Assembly (NCBI GenBank): GCA_028752905.1
Contig: JAQNBH010000003.1
Location: forward strand, 27,654,502-27,718,501
Length of the DNA stretch: 64,000 nucleotides
Source: Cladorhizidae sp. MBARI D1340-BT2
Taxonomy: Eukaryota; Porifera; Demospongiae; Poecilosclerida; Cladorhizidae
Direction: 5' to 3'
Part shown: positions 8,563 to 21,859 of the stretch, piece by piece
Position numbering within the stretch: position 1 is the stretch's first letter
Layout of the letters: the number at the start of each line of letters is the position of its first letter
The notes under the pieces: generated by a model
Database searches by the model: none
Told to the model about the DNA's origin: nothing
Seen by the model: the letters and a program-made list of their open reading frames with translations, nothing else
Program-made: the position numbers and the translations under genes

Positions 8563-11384
8563 CATGTTCTTGATATTTGCCCTAATTTGGTCTATATGTT
8601 TCTCATTTTCCCCCCGAAAATCTTGTTTTTTGACCGTGAAGCTCATAACTATTCTACACTTTACCATAAAAAAGATAATTTTTATATCATCGGATAGCCC
8701 TTCTAATTATCTATCTTTTGTACGTGCCAAAATTTTGAGTACTCTAAGTATTAGGAAGTTATGATGATTTGAATTGGTAAGGTTTGTGATTTTTCCTGGC
8801 GTTTTCCGGTTGCCAAAGCGGTGGCCTGCCAGTGAAAAACCACTACATTTATTGATAATCTGTTCACATTTTGCAGATAAGGGCCTTCTCTATCAGTTGA
8901 CAAAATCTGGGACTTTGGTCTTGTTAATTAGGGCAGTTATGAATTGTACTCTTACTTGATGCTAAACATGTTCTTGATATTTGCCCTAATTTGGTCTATA
9001 TGTTTCTCATTTTCCCCCCGAAAATCTTGTTTTTTGACCGTGAAGTTCATAACTATTCTACACTTTACCCAAAAAAGATAATTTTTATATCATCGGATAG
9101 CCCTTCTAATTATCTATCTTTTGTACGTGCCAAAATATTGAGTACTCTAAGTATTAGGAAGTTATGATGATTTGAATTGGTAAGGTTTGTGATTTTTCCT
9201 GGCGTTTTCCAGTTGCCAAAGCGGTGGCCTGCCAGTGAAAAACCACTACATTTATTGATAATCTGTTCACATTTTGCAGATAAGGGCCTTCTCTATCAGT
9301 TGACAAAATCTGGGACTTTGGTCTTGTTAATTAGGGCAGTTATGAATTGTATTCTTACTTGATGCTAAACATGTTCTTGATATTTGCCCTAATTTGGTCT
9401 ATATGTTTCTCATTTTCCTCCCGAAAATCTTGTTTTTTGACCGTGAAGCTCATAACTATTGTACACTTTACCCAAAAAAGATAATTTTTATATCATCGGA
9501 TAGCCCTTCTAATTATCTATCTTTTGTACGTACCAAAATTTTGAGTACTCTAAGTATTAGCAAGTTATGGTGATTTGAAGTGGTAAGGTTTGTGATTTTT
9601 CCTGGCGTTTTCCAGTTGCCAAAGCGGTGGCCTGCCAGTGAAAAACCACTACATTTATTGATAATCTGTTCACATGTTGCAGATAAGGGCCTTCTCTATC
9701 AGTTGACAAAATCTGGGACTTTGGTCTTGTTAATTAGGGCAGTTATGAATTGTACTCTTACTTGATGCTAAACATGTTCTTGATATTTGCCCTAATTTGG
9801 TCTATATGTTTCTCATTTCCCCCCCGAAAATCTTGTTTTTTTGCCGTGAAGCTCATAACTTTTCTATACTTTACCCAAAAAAGATAATTTTAATATCATC
9901 GGATAGCCCTTCTAATTATCTGTCTTTTGTACGTGCCAAAATTTTGAGTACTCTAAGTATTAGGAAGTTATGGTGATTTGAATTGGTAAGGTTTGTGATT
10001 TTTCCTGGCGTTTTCCAGTTGCCAAAGCGGTGGCCTGCCAGTGAAAAACCACTACATTTATTGATAATCTGTTCACATTTTGCAGATAAGGGCCTTCTCT
10101 ATCAGTTGACAAAATCTGGGACTTTGGTCTTGTTAATTAGGGCAGTTATGAATTGTACTCTTACTTGATGCTAAACATGTTCTTGATATTTGCCCTAATT
10201 TGGTCTATATGTTTCTCATTTTCCCCCCGAAAATCTTGTTTTTTGACCGTGAAGCTCATAACTATTCTACACTTTACCCAAAAAAGATAATTTTTATATC
10301 ATCGGATAGCCCTTCTAATTATCTATCTTTTGTACGTGCCAAAATTTTGAGTACTCTAAGTATTAGGAAGTTATGATGATTTGAATTGGTAAGGTTTGTG
10401 ATTTTTCCTGGCGTTTTCCAGTTGCCAAAGTGGTGGCCTGCCAGTGAAAAACCACTACATTTATTGATAATCTGTTCACATTTTGCAGATAAGGGCCTTC
10501 TCTATCAGTTGACAAAATCTGGGACTTTGGTCTTGTTAATTAGGGCAGTTATGAATTGTATTCTTACTTGATGCTAAACATGTTCTTGATATTTGCCCTA
10601 ATTTGGTCTATATGTTTCTCATTTTCCTCCCGAAAATCTTGTTTTTTGACCGTGAAGCTCATAACTATTGTACACTTTACCCAAAAAAGATAATTTTTAT
10701 ATCATCGGATAGCCCTTCTAATTATCTATCTTTTGTACGTACCAAAATTTTGAGTACTCTAAGTATTAGCAAGTTATGGTGATTTGAAGTGGTAAGGTTT
10801 GGGATTTTTCCTGGCGTTTTCCAGTTGCCAAAGCGGTGGCCTGCCAGTGAAAAACCACTACATTTATTGATAATCTGTTCACATGTTGCAGATAAGGGCC
10901 TTCTCTATCAGTTGACAAAATCTGGGACTTTGGTCTTGTTAATTAGGGCAGTTATGTATTGTACTCTTACTTGATGCTAAACATGTTCTTGATATTTGCC
11001 CTAATTTGGTCTATATGTTTCTCATTTCCCCCCCGAAAATCTTGTTTTTTTGCCGTGAAGCTCATAACTTTTCTATACTTTACCCAAAAAAGATAATTTT
11101 AATATCACTGGATAGCCCTTCTAATTATCTGTCTTTTGTACGTACCAAAAGTTTGAGTACTCTAAGTATTAGCAAGTTATGGTGATTTGAAGTGGTAAGG
11201 TTTGGGATTTTTCCTGGCGTTTTCCAGTTGCCAAAGCGGTGGCCTGCCAGTGAAAAACCACTACATTTATTGATAATCTGTTCACATGTTGCAGATAAGG
11301 GCCTTCTCTATCAGTTGACAAAATCTGGGACTTTGGTCTTGTTAATTAGGGCAGTTATGAATTGTACTCTTACTTGATGCTAAA
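8563..11384 (+). repeat. Higher-order repeat A, 7-monomer unit (2822 bp)
   Basis: The monomers in order are: 404-bp copy with ACCATAAAAAAG and CCGGTTGCC (8563); copy with GAAGTTCAT and GTATTCTT (8967); copy with TTTTCCTCCC, TTGTACAC and CACATGTTGC (9370); V2-like copy with GAATTGG (9773); copy with AAAGTGGTGG and GTATTCTT (10176); copy with TTTTCCTCCC, GTTTGGG and ATGTATTG (10579); G copy with ATCACTGG and CAAAAGTTTG (10982). The next unit repeats this order with one monomer fewer. Confidence 0.85.
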
Positions 11385-13803
11385 CATGTTCTTGATATTT
11401 GCCCTAATTTGGTCTATATGTTTCTCATTTTCCCCCCGAAAATCTTGTTTTTTGACCGTGAAGCTCATAACTATTCTACACTTTACCATAAAAAAGATAA
11501 TTTTTATATCATCGGATAGCCCTTCTAATTATCTATCTTTTGTACGTGCCAAAATTTTGAGTACTCTAAGTATTAGGAAGTTATGATGATTTGAATTGGT
11601 AAGGTTTGTGATTTTTCCTGGCGTTTTCCGGTTGCCAAAGCGGTGGCCTGCCAGTGAAAAACCACTACATTTATTGATAATCTGTTCACATTTTGCAGAT
11701 AAGGGCCTTCTCTATCAGTTGACAAAATCTGGGACTTTGGTCTTGTTAATTAGGGCAGTTATGAATTGTACTCTTACTTGATGCTAAACATGTTCTTGAT
11801 ATTTGCCCTAATTTGGTCTATATGTTTCTCATTTTCCCCCCGAAAATCTTGTTTTTTGACCGTGAAGTTCATAACTATTCTACACTTTACCCAAAAAAGA
11901 TAATTTTTATATCATCGGATAGCCCTTCTAATTATCTATCTTTTGTACGTGCCAAAATATTGAGTACTCTAAGTATTAGGAAGTTATGATGATTTGAATT
12001 GGTAAGGTTTGTGATTTTTCCTGGCGTTTTCCAGTTGCCAAAGCGGTGGCCTGCCAGTGAAAAACCACTACATTTATTGATAATCTGTTCACATTTTGCA
12101 GATAAGGGCCTTCTCTATCAGTTGACAAAATCTGGGACTTTGGTCTTGTTAATTAGGGCAGTTATGAATTGTATTCTTACTTGATGCTAAACATGTTCTT
12201 GATATTTGCCCTAATTTGGTCTATATGTTTCTCATTTTCCTCCCGAAAATCTTGTTTTTTGACCGTGAAGCTCATAACTATTGTACACTTTACCCAAAAA
12301 AGATAATTTTTATATCATCGGATAGCCCTTCTAATTATCTATCTTTTGTACGTACCAAAATTTTGAGTACTCTAAGTATTAGCAAGTTATGGTGATTTGA
12401 AGTGGTAAGGTTTGTGATTTTTCCTGGCGTTTTCCAGTTGCCAAAGCGGTGGCCTGCCAGTGAAAAACCACTACATTTATTGATAATCTGTTCACATGTT
12501 GCAGATAAGGGCCTTCTCTATCAGTTGACAAAATCTGGGACTTTGGTCTTGTTAATTAGGGCAGTTATGAATTGTACTCTTACTTGATGCTAAACATGTT
12601 CTTGATATTTGCCCTAATTTGGTCTATATGTTTCTCATTTCCCCCCCGAAAATCTTGTTTTTTTGCCGTGAAGCTCATAACTTTTCTATACTTTACCCAA
12701 AAAAGATAATTTTAATATCATCGGATAGCCCTTCTAATTATCTGTCTTTTGTACGTGCCAAAATTTTGAGTACTCTAAGTATTAGGAAGTTATGGTGATT
12801 TGAATTGGTAAGGTTTGTGATTTTTCCTGGCGTTTTCCAGTTGCCAAAGCGGTGGCCTGCCAGTGAAAAACCACTACATTTATTGATAATCTGTTCACAT
12901 TTTGCAGATAAGGGCCTTCTCTATCAGTTGACAAAATCTGGGACTTTGGTCTTGTTAATTAGGGCAGTTATGAATTGTACTCTTACTTGATGCTAAACAT
13001 GTTCTTGATATTTGCCCTAATTTGGTCTATATGTTTCTCATTTTCCCCCCGAAAATCTTGTTTTTTGACCGTGAAGCTCATAACTATTCTACACTTTACC
13101 CAAAAAAGATAATTTTTATATCATCGGATAGCCCTTCTAATTATCTATCTTTTGTACGTGCCAAAATTTTGAGTACTCTAAGTATTAGCAAGTTATGGTG
13201 ATTTGAAGTGGTAAGGTTTGGGATTTTTCCTGGCGTTTTCCAGTTGCCAAAGCGGTGGCCTGCCAGTGAAAAACCACTACATTTATTGATAATCTGTTCA
13301 CATGTTGCAGATAAGGGCCTTCTCTATCAGTTGACAAAATCTGGGACTTTGGTCTTGTTAATTAGGGCAGTTATGTATTGTACTCTTACTTGATGCTAAA
13401 CATGTTCTTGATATTTGCCCTAATTTGGTCTATATGTTTCTCATTTCCCCCCCGAAAATCTTGTTTTTTTGCCGTGAAGCTCATAACTTTTCTATACTTT
13501 ACCCAAAAAAGATAATTTTAATATCACTGGATAGCCCTTCTAATTATCTGTCTTTTGTACGTACCAAAAGTTTGAGTACTCTAAGTATTAGCAAGTTATG
13601 GTGATTTGAAGTGGTAAGGTTTGGGATTTTTCCTGGCGTTTTCCAGTTGCCAAAGCGGTGGCCTGCCAGTGAAAAACCACTACATTTATTGATAATCTGT
13701 TCACATGTTGCAGATAAGGGCCTTCTCTATCAGTTGACAAAATCTGGGACTTTGGTCTTGTTAATTAGGGCAGTTATGAATTGTACTCTTACTTGATGCT
13801 AAA
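11385..13803 (+). repeat. Higher-order repeat A, 6-monomer derivative (2419 bp)
   Basis: The monomers at 11385, 11789, 12192 and 12595 match those at 8563, 8967, 9370 and 9773 at all diagnostic sites. The monomer at 12998 is a fusion. Up to about position 163 it matches the copy at 10176 (CCCCCC run, TTCTACAC, GTACGTGCC). From position 192 on it matches the copy at 10579 (TAGCAAG, GTTTGGG, CACATGTTGC, ATGTATTG). The monomer at 13401 then matches 10982. The unit therefore lost exactly one repeat length by recombination between two neighbours. Confidence 0.85.
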
Positions 13804-15817
13804 CATGTTCTTGATATTTGCCCTAATTTGGTCTATATGTTTCTCATTTCCCCCCCGAAAATCTTGTTTTTTTGCCGTGAAGCTCATAACTTTTCTATAC
13901 TTTACCCAAAAAAGATATTTTAATATCACCGGATAGCCCTTCTAATTATCTGTCTTTTGTACGTGCCAAAATTTTGAGTACTCTAAGTATTAGGAAGTTA
14001 TGGTGATTTGAAGTGGTAAGGTTTGTGATTTTTCCTGGCGTTTTCCAGTTGCCAAAGCGGTGGCCTGCCAGTGAAAAACCACTACATTTATTGATAATCT
14101 GTTCACATTTTGCAGATAAGGGCCTTCTCTATCAGTTGACAAAATCTGGGACTTTGGTCTTGTTAATTAGGGCAGTTATGAATTGTACTCTTACTTGATG
14201 CTAAACATGTTCTTGATATTTGCCCTAATTTGGTCTATATGTTTCTCATTTCCCCCCCGAAAATCTTGTTTTTTGACCGTGAAGCTCATAACTATTCTAC
14301 ACTTTACCCAAAAAAGATAATTATTATATCATCGGATAGCCCTTCTAATTATCTATCTTTTGTACGTGCCAAAATTTTGAGTACTCTAAGTATTAGGAAG
14401 TTATGGTGATTTGAATTGGTAAGGTTTGTGATTTTTCCTGGCGTTTTCCAGTTGCCAAAGCGGTGGCCTGCCAGTGAAAAACCACTACATTTATTGATAA
14501 TCTGTTCACATTTTGCAGATAAGGGCCTTCTCTATCAGTTGACAAAATCTGGGACTTTGGTCTTGTTAATTAGGGCAGTTATGAATTGTACTCTTACTTG
14601 ATGCTAAACATGTTCTTGATATTTGCCCTAATTTGGTCTATATGTTTCTCATTTTCCCCCCGAAAATCTTGTTTTTTGACCGTGAAGCTCATAACTATTC
14701 TACACTTTACCCAAAAAAGATAATTTTTATATCATCGGATAGCCCTTCTAATTATCTGTCTTTTGTACTTGCCAAAATTTTGAGTACTCTAAGTATTAGC
14801 AAGTTATGGTGATTTGAAGTGGTAAGGTTTGGGATTTTTCCTGGCGTTTTCCAGTTGCCAAAGCGGTGGCCTGCCAGTGAAAAACCACTACATTTATTGA
14901 TAATCTGTTCACATGTTGCAGATAAGGGCCTTCTCTATCAGTTGACAAAATCTGGGACTTTGGTCTTGTTAATTAGGGCAGTTATGAATTGTACTCTTAC
15001 TTGATGCTAAACATGTTCTTGATATTTGCCCTAATTTGGTCTATATGTTTCTCATTTCCCCCCCGAAAATCTTGTTTTTTTGCCGTGAAGCTCATAACTT
15101 TTCTATACTTTACCCCAAAAAGATAATTTTAATATCTCCGGATAGCCCTTCTAATTATCTGTCTTTTGTACGTGCCAAAATTTTGAGTACTCTAAGTATT
15201 AGGAAGTTATCGTGATTTGAAGTGGTAAGGTTTGTGATTTTTCCTGGAGTTTTCCAGTTGCCAAAGCGGTGGCCTGCCAGTGAAAAACCACTACATTTAT
15301 TGATAATCTGTTCACATTTTGCAGATAAGGGCCTTCTCTATCAGTTGACAAAATCTGGGACTTTGGTCTTGTTAATTAGGGCAGTTATGAATTGTACTCT
15401 TACTTGATGCTAAACATGTTCTTGATATTTGCCCTAATTTGGTCTATATGTTTCTCATTTTTCCCCCGAAAATCTTGTTTTTTGACCGTGAAGCTCATAA
15501 CTATTCTAAACTTTACCTAAAAAAGATAATTTTTATATCATCGGATAGCCCTTCTAATTATCTATCTTTTGTACGTGCCAAAATTTTGAGTACTCTAAGT
15601 ATTAGGAAGTTATGGTGATTTGAATTGGTAAGGTTTGTGATTTTTCCTGGCGTTTTCCAGTTGCCAAAGCGGTGGCCTGCCAGTGAAAAACCACTACATT
15701 TATTGATAATCTGTTCACATTTTGCAGATAAGGGCCTTCTCTATCAGTTGACAAAATCTGGGACTTTGGTCTTGTTAATTAGGGCAGTTATGAATTGTAC
15801 TCTTACTTGATGCTAAA
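13804..15817 (+). repeat. Five-monomer block B, first version
   Basis: The order is: 402-bp V2 (13804), copy with GATAATTATTATATC (14206), G copy with GTACTTGCC (14609), copy with ATCTCCGG, TTATCGTG and CCTGGAGTT (15012), and copy with TTCTAAAC and ACCTAAAAAAG (15415). Related versions occur at 18234-19844, without the GTACTTGCC copy, and at 24278-26291, with the GATAATTATTATATC copy duplicated. This shows that whole monomers are gained and lost from otherwise conserved strings. Confidence 0.8.
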
Positions 15818-16623
15818 CATGTTCTTGATATTTGCCCTAATTTGGTCTATATGTTTCTCATTTTCCTCCCGAAAATCTTGTTTTTTGACCCTGAAGCTCA
15901 TAACTATTGTACACTTTACCCAAAAAAGATAATTTTTATATCATCGGATAGCCCTTCTAATTATCTATCTTTTGTACGTACCAAAATTTTGAGTACTCTA
16001 AGTATTAGCAAGTTATGGTGATTTGAAGTGGTAAGGTTTGGGATTTTTCCTGGCGTTTTCCAGTTGCCAAAGCGGTGGCCTGCCAGTGAAAAACCACTAC
16101 ATTTATTGATAATCTGTTCACATGTTGCAGATAAGGGCCTTCTCTATCAGTTGACAAAATCTGGGACTTTGGTCTTGTTAATTAGGGCAGTTATGTATTG
16201 TACTCTTACTTGATGCTAAACATGTTCTTGATATTTGCCCTAATTTGGTCTATATGTTTCTCATTTCCCCCCCGAAAATCTTGTTTTTTTGCCGTGAAGC
16301 TCATAACTTTTCTATACTTTACCCAAAAAAGATAATTTTAATATCACTGGATAGCCCTTCTAATTATCTGTCTTTTGTACGTACCAAAAGTTTGAGTACT
16401 CTAAGTATTAGCAAGTTATGGTGATTTGAAGTGGTAAGGTTTGTGATTTTTCCTGGCGTTTTCCAGTTGCCAAAGCGGTGGCCTGCCAGTGAAAAACCAC
16501 TACATTTATTGATAATCTGTTCACATGTTGCAGATAAGGGCCTTCTCTATCAGTTGACAAAATCTGGGACTTTGGTCTTGTTAATTAGGGCAGTTATGAA
16601 TTGTACTCTTACTTGATGCTAAA
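15818..16623 (+). repeat. Two monomers linking block B to the dimer repeat
   Basis: The copy at 15818 is of the TTTTCCTCCC / ATGTATTG type seen at 10579, with a private GACCCTGAAGC. The copy at 16221 matches the G type at 10982 except that it has GTTTGTG in place of GTTTGGG. Confidence 0.8.
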
Positions 16624-17428
16624 CATGTTCTTGATATTTGCCCTAATTTGGTCTATATGTTTCTCATTTCCCCCCCGAAAATCTTGTTTTTTTGCCGTGA
16701 AGCTCATAACTTTTCTATACTTTACCCAAAAAAGATATTTTAATATCACCGGATAGCCCTTCTAATTATCTGTCTTTTGTACGTGCCAAAATTTTGAGTA
16801 CTCTAAGTATTAGGAAGTTATGGTGATTTGAAGTGGTAAGGTTTGTGATTTTTCCTGGCGTTTTCCAGTTGCCAAAGCGGTGGCCTGCCAGTGAAAAACC
16901 ACTACATTTATTGATAATCTGTTCACATGTTGCAGATAAGGGCCTTCTCTATCAGTTGACAAAATCTGGGACTTTGGTCTTGTTAATTAGGGCAGTTATG
17001 TATTGTACTCTTACTTGATGCTAAACATGTTCTTGATATTTGCCCTAATTTGGTCTATATGTTTCTCATTTCCCCCCCGAAAATCTTGTTTTTTTGCCGT
17101 GAAGCTCATAACTTTTCTATACTTTACCCAAAAAAGATAATTTTAATATCACTGGATAGCCCTTCTAATTATCTGTCTTTTGTACGTACCAAAAGTTTGA
17201 GTACTCTAAGTATTAGCAAGTTATGGTGATTTGAAGTGGTAAGGTTTGGGATTTTTCCTGGCGTTTTCCAGTTGCCAAAGCGGTGGCCTGCCAGTGAAAA
17301 ACCACTACATTTATTGATAATCTGTTCACATGTTGCAGATAAGGGCCTTCTCTATCAGTTGACAAAATCTGGGACTTTGGTCTTGTTAATTAGGGCAGTT
17401 ATGAATTGTACTCTTACTTGATGCTAAA
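16624..17428 (+). repeat. Dimer higher-order repeat, copy 1 (805 bp)
   Basis: A 402-bp monomer (16624) is followed by a 403-bp G monomer (17026). The 402-bp monomer is itself a hybrid. Its left part is V2 (GATATTTTAA, ATCACCGG, TAGGAAG, GAAGTGG, GTTTGTG). Its right part has CACATGTTGC and ATGTATTG, as in the copies at 10579 and 15818. The exchange lies between positions 224 and 307. Confidence 0.85.
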
Positions 17429-18233
17429 CATGTTCTTGATATTTGCCCTAATTTGGTCTATATGTTTCTCATTTCCCCCCCGAAAATCTTGTTTTTTTGC
17501 CGTGAAGCTCATAACTTTTCTATACTTTACCCAAAAAAGATATTTTAATATCACCGGATAGCCCTTCTAATTATCTGTCTTTTGTACGTGCCAAAATTTT
17601 GAGTACTCTAAGTATTAGGAAGTTATGGTGATTTGAAGTGGTAAGGTTTGTGATTTTTCCTGGCGTTTTCCAGTTGCCAAAGCGGTGGCCTGCCAGTGAA
17701 AAACCACTACATTTATTGATAATCTGTTCACATGTTGCAGATAAGGGCCTTCTCTATCAGTTGACAAAATCTGGGACTTTGGTCTTGTTAATTAGGGCAG
17801 TTATGTATTGTACTCTTACTTGATGCTAAACATGTTCTTGATATTTGCCCTAATTTGGTCTATATGTTTCTCATTTCCCCCCCGAAAATCTTGTTTTTTT
17901 GCCGTGAAGCTCATAACTTTTCTATACTTTACCCAAAAAAGATAATTTTAATATCACTGGATAGCCCTTCTAATTATCTGTCTTTTGTACGTACCAAAAG
18001 TTTGAGTACTCTAAGTATTAGCAAGTTATGGTGATTTGAAGTGGTAAGGTTTGGGATTTTTCCTGGCGTTTTCCAGTTGCCAAAGCGGTGGCCTGCCAGT
18101 GAAAAACCACTACATTTATTGATAATCTGTTCACATGTTGCAGATAAGGGCCTTCTCTATCAGTTGACAAAATCTGGGACTTTGGTCTTGTTAATTAGGG
18201 CAGTTATGAATTGTACTCTTACTTGATGCTAAA
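17429..18233 (+). repeat. Dimer higher-order repeat, copy 2 (805 bp)
   Basis: Both monomers match the preceding dimer at all diagnostic sites I checked, including the unusual hybrid 402-bp monomer. This is a very recent tandem duplication of two monomers. Confidence 0.85.
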
Positions 18234-19844
18234 CATGTTCTTGATATTTGCCCTAATTTGGTCTATATGTTTCTCATTTCCCCCCCGAAAATCTTGTTTT
18301 TTTGCCGTGAAGCTCATAACTTTTCTATACTTTACCCAAAAAAGATATTTTAATATCACCGGATAGCCCTTCTAATTATCTGTCTTTTGTACGTGCCAAA
18401 ATTTTGAGTACTCTAAGTATTAGGAAGTTATGGTGATTTGAAGTGGTAAGGTTTGTGATTTTTCCTGGCGTTTTCCAGTTGCCAAAGCGGTGGCCTGCCA
18501 GTGAAAAACCACTACATTTATTGATAATCTGTTCACATTTTGCAGATAAGGGCCTTCTCTATCAGTTGACAAAATCTGGGACTTTGGTCTTGTTAATTAG
18601 GGCAGTTATGAATTGTACTCTTACTTGATGCTAAACATGTTCTTGATATTTGCCCTAATTTGGTCTATATGTTTCTCATTTCCCCCCCGAAAATCTTGTT
18701 TTTTGACCGTGAAGCTCATAACTATTCTACACTTTACCCAAAAAAGATAATTATTATATCATCGGATAGCCCTTCTAATTATCTATCTTTTGTACGTGCC
18801 AAAATTTTGAGTACTCTAAGTATTAGGAAGTTATGGTGATTTGAATTGGTAAGGTTTGTGATTTTTCCTGGCGTTTTCCAGTTGCCAAAGCGGTGGCCTG
18901 CCAGTGAAAAACCACTACATTTATTGATAATCTGTTCACATTTTGCAGATAAGGGCCTTCTCTATCAGTTGACAAAATCTGGGACTTTGGTCTTGTTAAT
19001 TAGGGCAGTTATGAATTGTACTCTTACTTGATGCTAAACATGTTCTTGATATTTGCCCTAATTTGGTCTATATGTTTCTCATTTCCCCCCCGAAAATCTT
19101 GTTTTTTTGCCGTGAAGCTCATAACTTTTCTATACTTTACCCCAAAAAGATAATTTTAATATCTCCGGATAGCCCTTCTAATTATCTGTCTTTTGTACGT
19201 GCCAAAATTTTGAGTACTCTAAGTATTAGGAAGTTATCGTGATTTGAAGTGGTAAGGTTTGTGATTTTTCCTGGAGTTTTCCAGTTGCCAAAGCGGTGGC
19301 CTGCCAGTGAAAAACCACTACATTTATTGATAATCTGTTCACATTTTGCAGATAAGGGCCTTCTCTATCAGTTGACAAAATCTGGGACTTTGGTCTTGTT
19401 AATTAGGGCAGTTATGAATTGTACTCTTACTTGATGCTAAACATGTTCTTGATATTTGCCCTAATTTGGTCTATATGTTTCTCATTTTCCCCCCGAAAAT
19501 CTTGTTTTTTGACCGTGAAGCTCATAACTATTCTAAACTTTACCCAAAAAAGATAATTTTTATATCATCGGATAGCCCTTCTAATTATCTATCTTTTGTA
19601 CGTGCCAAAATTTTGAGTACTCTAAGTATTAGGAAGTTATGGTGATTTGAATTGGTAAGGTTTGTGATTTTTCCTGGCGTTTTCCAGTTGCCAAAGCGGT
19701 GGCCTGCCAGTGAAAAACCACTACATTTATTGATAACCTGTTCACATTTTGCAGATAAGGGCCTTCTCTATCAGTTGACAAAATCTGGGACTTTGGTCTT
19801 GTTAATTAGGGCAGTTATGAATTGTACTCTTACTTGATGCTAAA
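18234..19844 (+). repeat. Four-monomer block B, shortened version
   Basis: The order is: 402-bp V2 (18234), GATAATTATTATATC copy (18636), ATCTCCGG / TTATCGTG / CCTGGAGTT copy (19039), TTCTAAAC copy (19442). The GTACTTGCC monomer present at 14609 is missing. The last copy has ATAACCTG for ATAATCTG, a private change in the constant part, and ACCCAAAAAAG rather than ACCTAAAAAAG. Confidence 0.8.
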
Positions 19845-21053
19845 CATGTTCTTGATATTTGCCCTAATTTGGTCTATATGTTTCTCATTTTCCCCCCGAA
19901 AATCTTGTTTTTTGACCGTGAAGCTCATAACTATTCTACACTTTACCCAAAAAAGATAATTTTTATATCATCGGATAGCCCTTCTAATTATCTATCTTTT
20001 GTACGTGCCAAAATTTTGAGTACTCTAAGTATTAGGAAGTTATGATGATTTGAATTGGTAAGGTTTGTGATTTTTCCTGGCGTTTTCCAGTTGCCAAAGT
20101 GGTGGCCTGCCAGTGAAAAACCACTACATTTATTGATAATCTGTTCACATTTTGCAGATAAGGGCCTTCTCTATCAGTTGACAAAATCTGGGACTTTGGT
20201 CTTGTTAATTAGGGCAGTTATGAATTGTATTCTTACTTGATGCTAAACATGTTCTTGATATTTGCCCTAATTTGGTCTATATGTTTCTCATTTTCCTCCC
20301 GAAAATCTTGTTTTTTGACCGTGAAGCTCATAACTATTGTACACTTTACCCAAAAAAGATAATTTTTATATCATCGGATAGCCCTTCTAATTATCTATCT
20401 TTTGTACGTACCAAAATTTTGAGTACTCTAAGTATTAGCAAGTTATGGTGATTTGAAGTGGTAAGGTTTGGGATTTTTCCTGGCGTTTTCCAGTTGCCAA
20501 AGCGGTGGCCTGCCAGTGAAAAACCACTACATTTATTGATAATCTGTTCACATGTTGCAGATAAGGGCCTTCTCTATCAGTTGACAAAATCTGGGACTTT
20601 GGTCTTGTTAATTAGGGCAGTTATGTATTGTACTCTTACTTGATGCTAAACATGTTCTTGATATTTGCCCTAATTTGGTCTATATGTTTCTCATTTCCCC
20701 CCCGAAAATCTTGTTTTTTTGCCGTGAAGCTCATAACTTTTCTATACTTTACCCAAAAAAGATAATTTTAATATCACTGGATAGCCCTTCTAATTATCTG
20801 TCTTTTGTACGTACCAAAAGTTTGAGTACTCTAAGTATTAGCAAGTTATGGTGATTTGAAGTGGTAAGGTTTGGGATTTTTCCTGGCGTTTTCCAGTTGC
20901 CAAAGCGGTGGCCTGCCAGTGAAAAACCACTACATTTATTGATAATCTGTTCACATGTTGCAGATAAGGGCCTTCTCTATCAGTTGACAAAATCTGGGAC
21001 TTTGGTCTTGTTAATTAGGGCAGTTATGAATTGTACTCTTACTTGATGCTAAA
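19845..21053 (+). repeat. Trimer higher-order repeat, unit 1 (1209 bp)
   Basis: The three monomers carry AAAGTGGTGG + GTATTCTT (19845), TTTTCCTCCC + ATGTATTG (20248), and ATCACTGG + CAAAAGTTTG + GTTTGGG (20651). They match the last three monomers of the 7-monomer repeat at 10176-11384, so the trimer appears to be an amplified sub-block of that larger repeat. Confidence 0.85.
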
Positions 21054-21859
21054 CATGTTCTTGATATTTGCCCTAATTTGGTCTATATGTTTCTCATTTT
21101 CCCCCCGAAAATCTTGTTTTTTGACCGTGAAGCTCATAACTATTCTACACTTTACCCAAAAAAGATAATTTTTATATCATCGGATAGCCCTTCTAATTAT
21201 CTATCTTTTGTACGTGCCAAAATTTTGAGTACTCTAAGTATTAGGAAGTTATGATGATTTGAATTGGTAAGGTTTGTGATTTTTCCTGGCGTTTTCCAGT
21301 TGCCAAAGTGGTGGCCTGCCAGTGAAAAACCACTACATTTATTGATAATCTGTTCACATTTTGCAGATAAGGGCCTTCTCTATCAGTTGACAAAATCTGG
21401 GACTTTGGTCTTGTTAATTAGGGCAGTTATGAATTGTATTCTTACTTGATGCTAAACATGTTCTTGATATTTGCCCTAATTTGGTCTATATGTTTCTCAT
21501 TTTCCTCCCGAAAATCTTGTTTTTTGACCGTGAAGCTCATAACTATTGTACACTTTACCCAAAAAAGATAATTTTTATATCATCGGATAGCCCTTCTAAT
21601 TATCTATCTTTTGTACGTACCAAAATTTTGAGTACTCTAAGTATTAGGAAGTTATGGTGATTTGAATTGGTAAGGTTTGTGATTTTTCCTGGCGTTTTCC
21701 AGTTGCCAAAGCGGTGGCCTGCCAGTGAAAAACCACTACATTTATTGATAATCTGTTCACATGTTGCAGATAAGGGCCTTCTCTATCAGTTGACAAAATC
21801 TGGGACTTTGGTCTTGTTAATTAGGGCAGTTATGAATTGTACTCTTACTTGATGCTAAA
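21054..21859 (+). repeat. Trimer repeat, interrupted unit (two monomers, 806 bp)
   Basis: The first monomer (21054) is the expected AAAGTGGTGG type. The second (21457) starts as the TTTTCCTCCC / TTGTACAC / GTACGTACC type, but then has TAGGAAG, GAATTGG, GTTTGTG and CACATGTTGC with a normal ATGAATTG end. It is a mosaic, and the third monomer is lacking. This unit marks a recombination event inside the trimer array. Confidence 0.8.
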
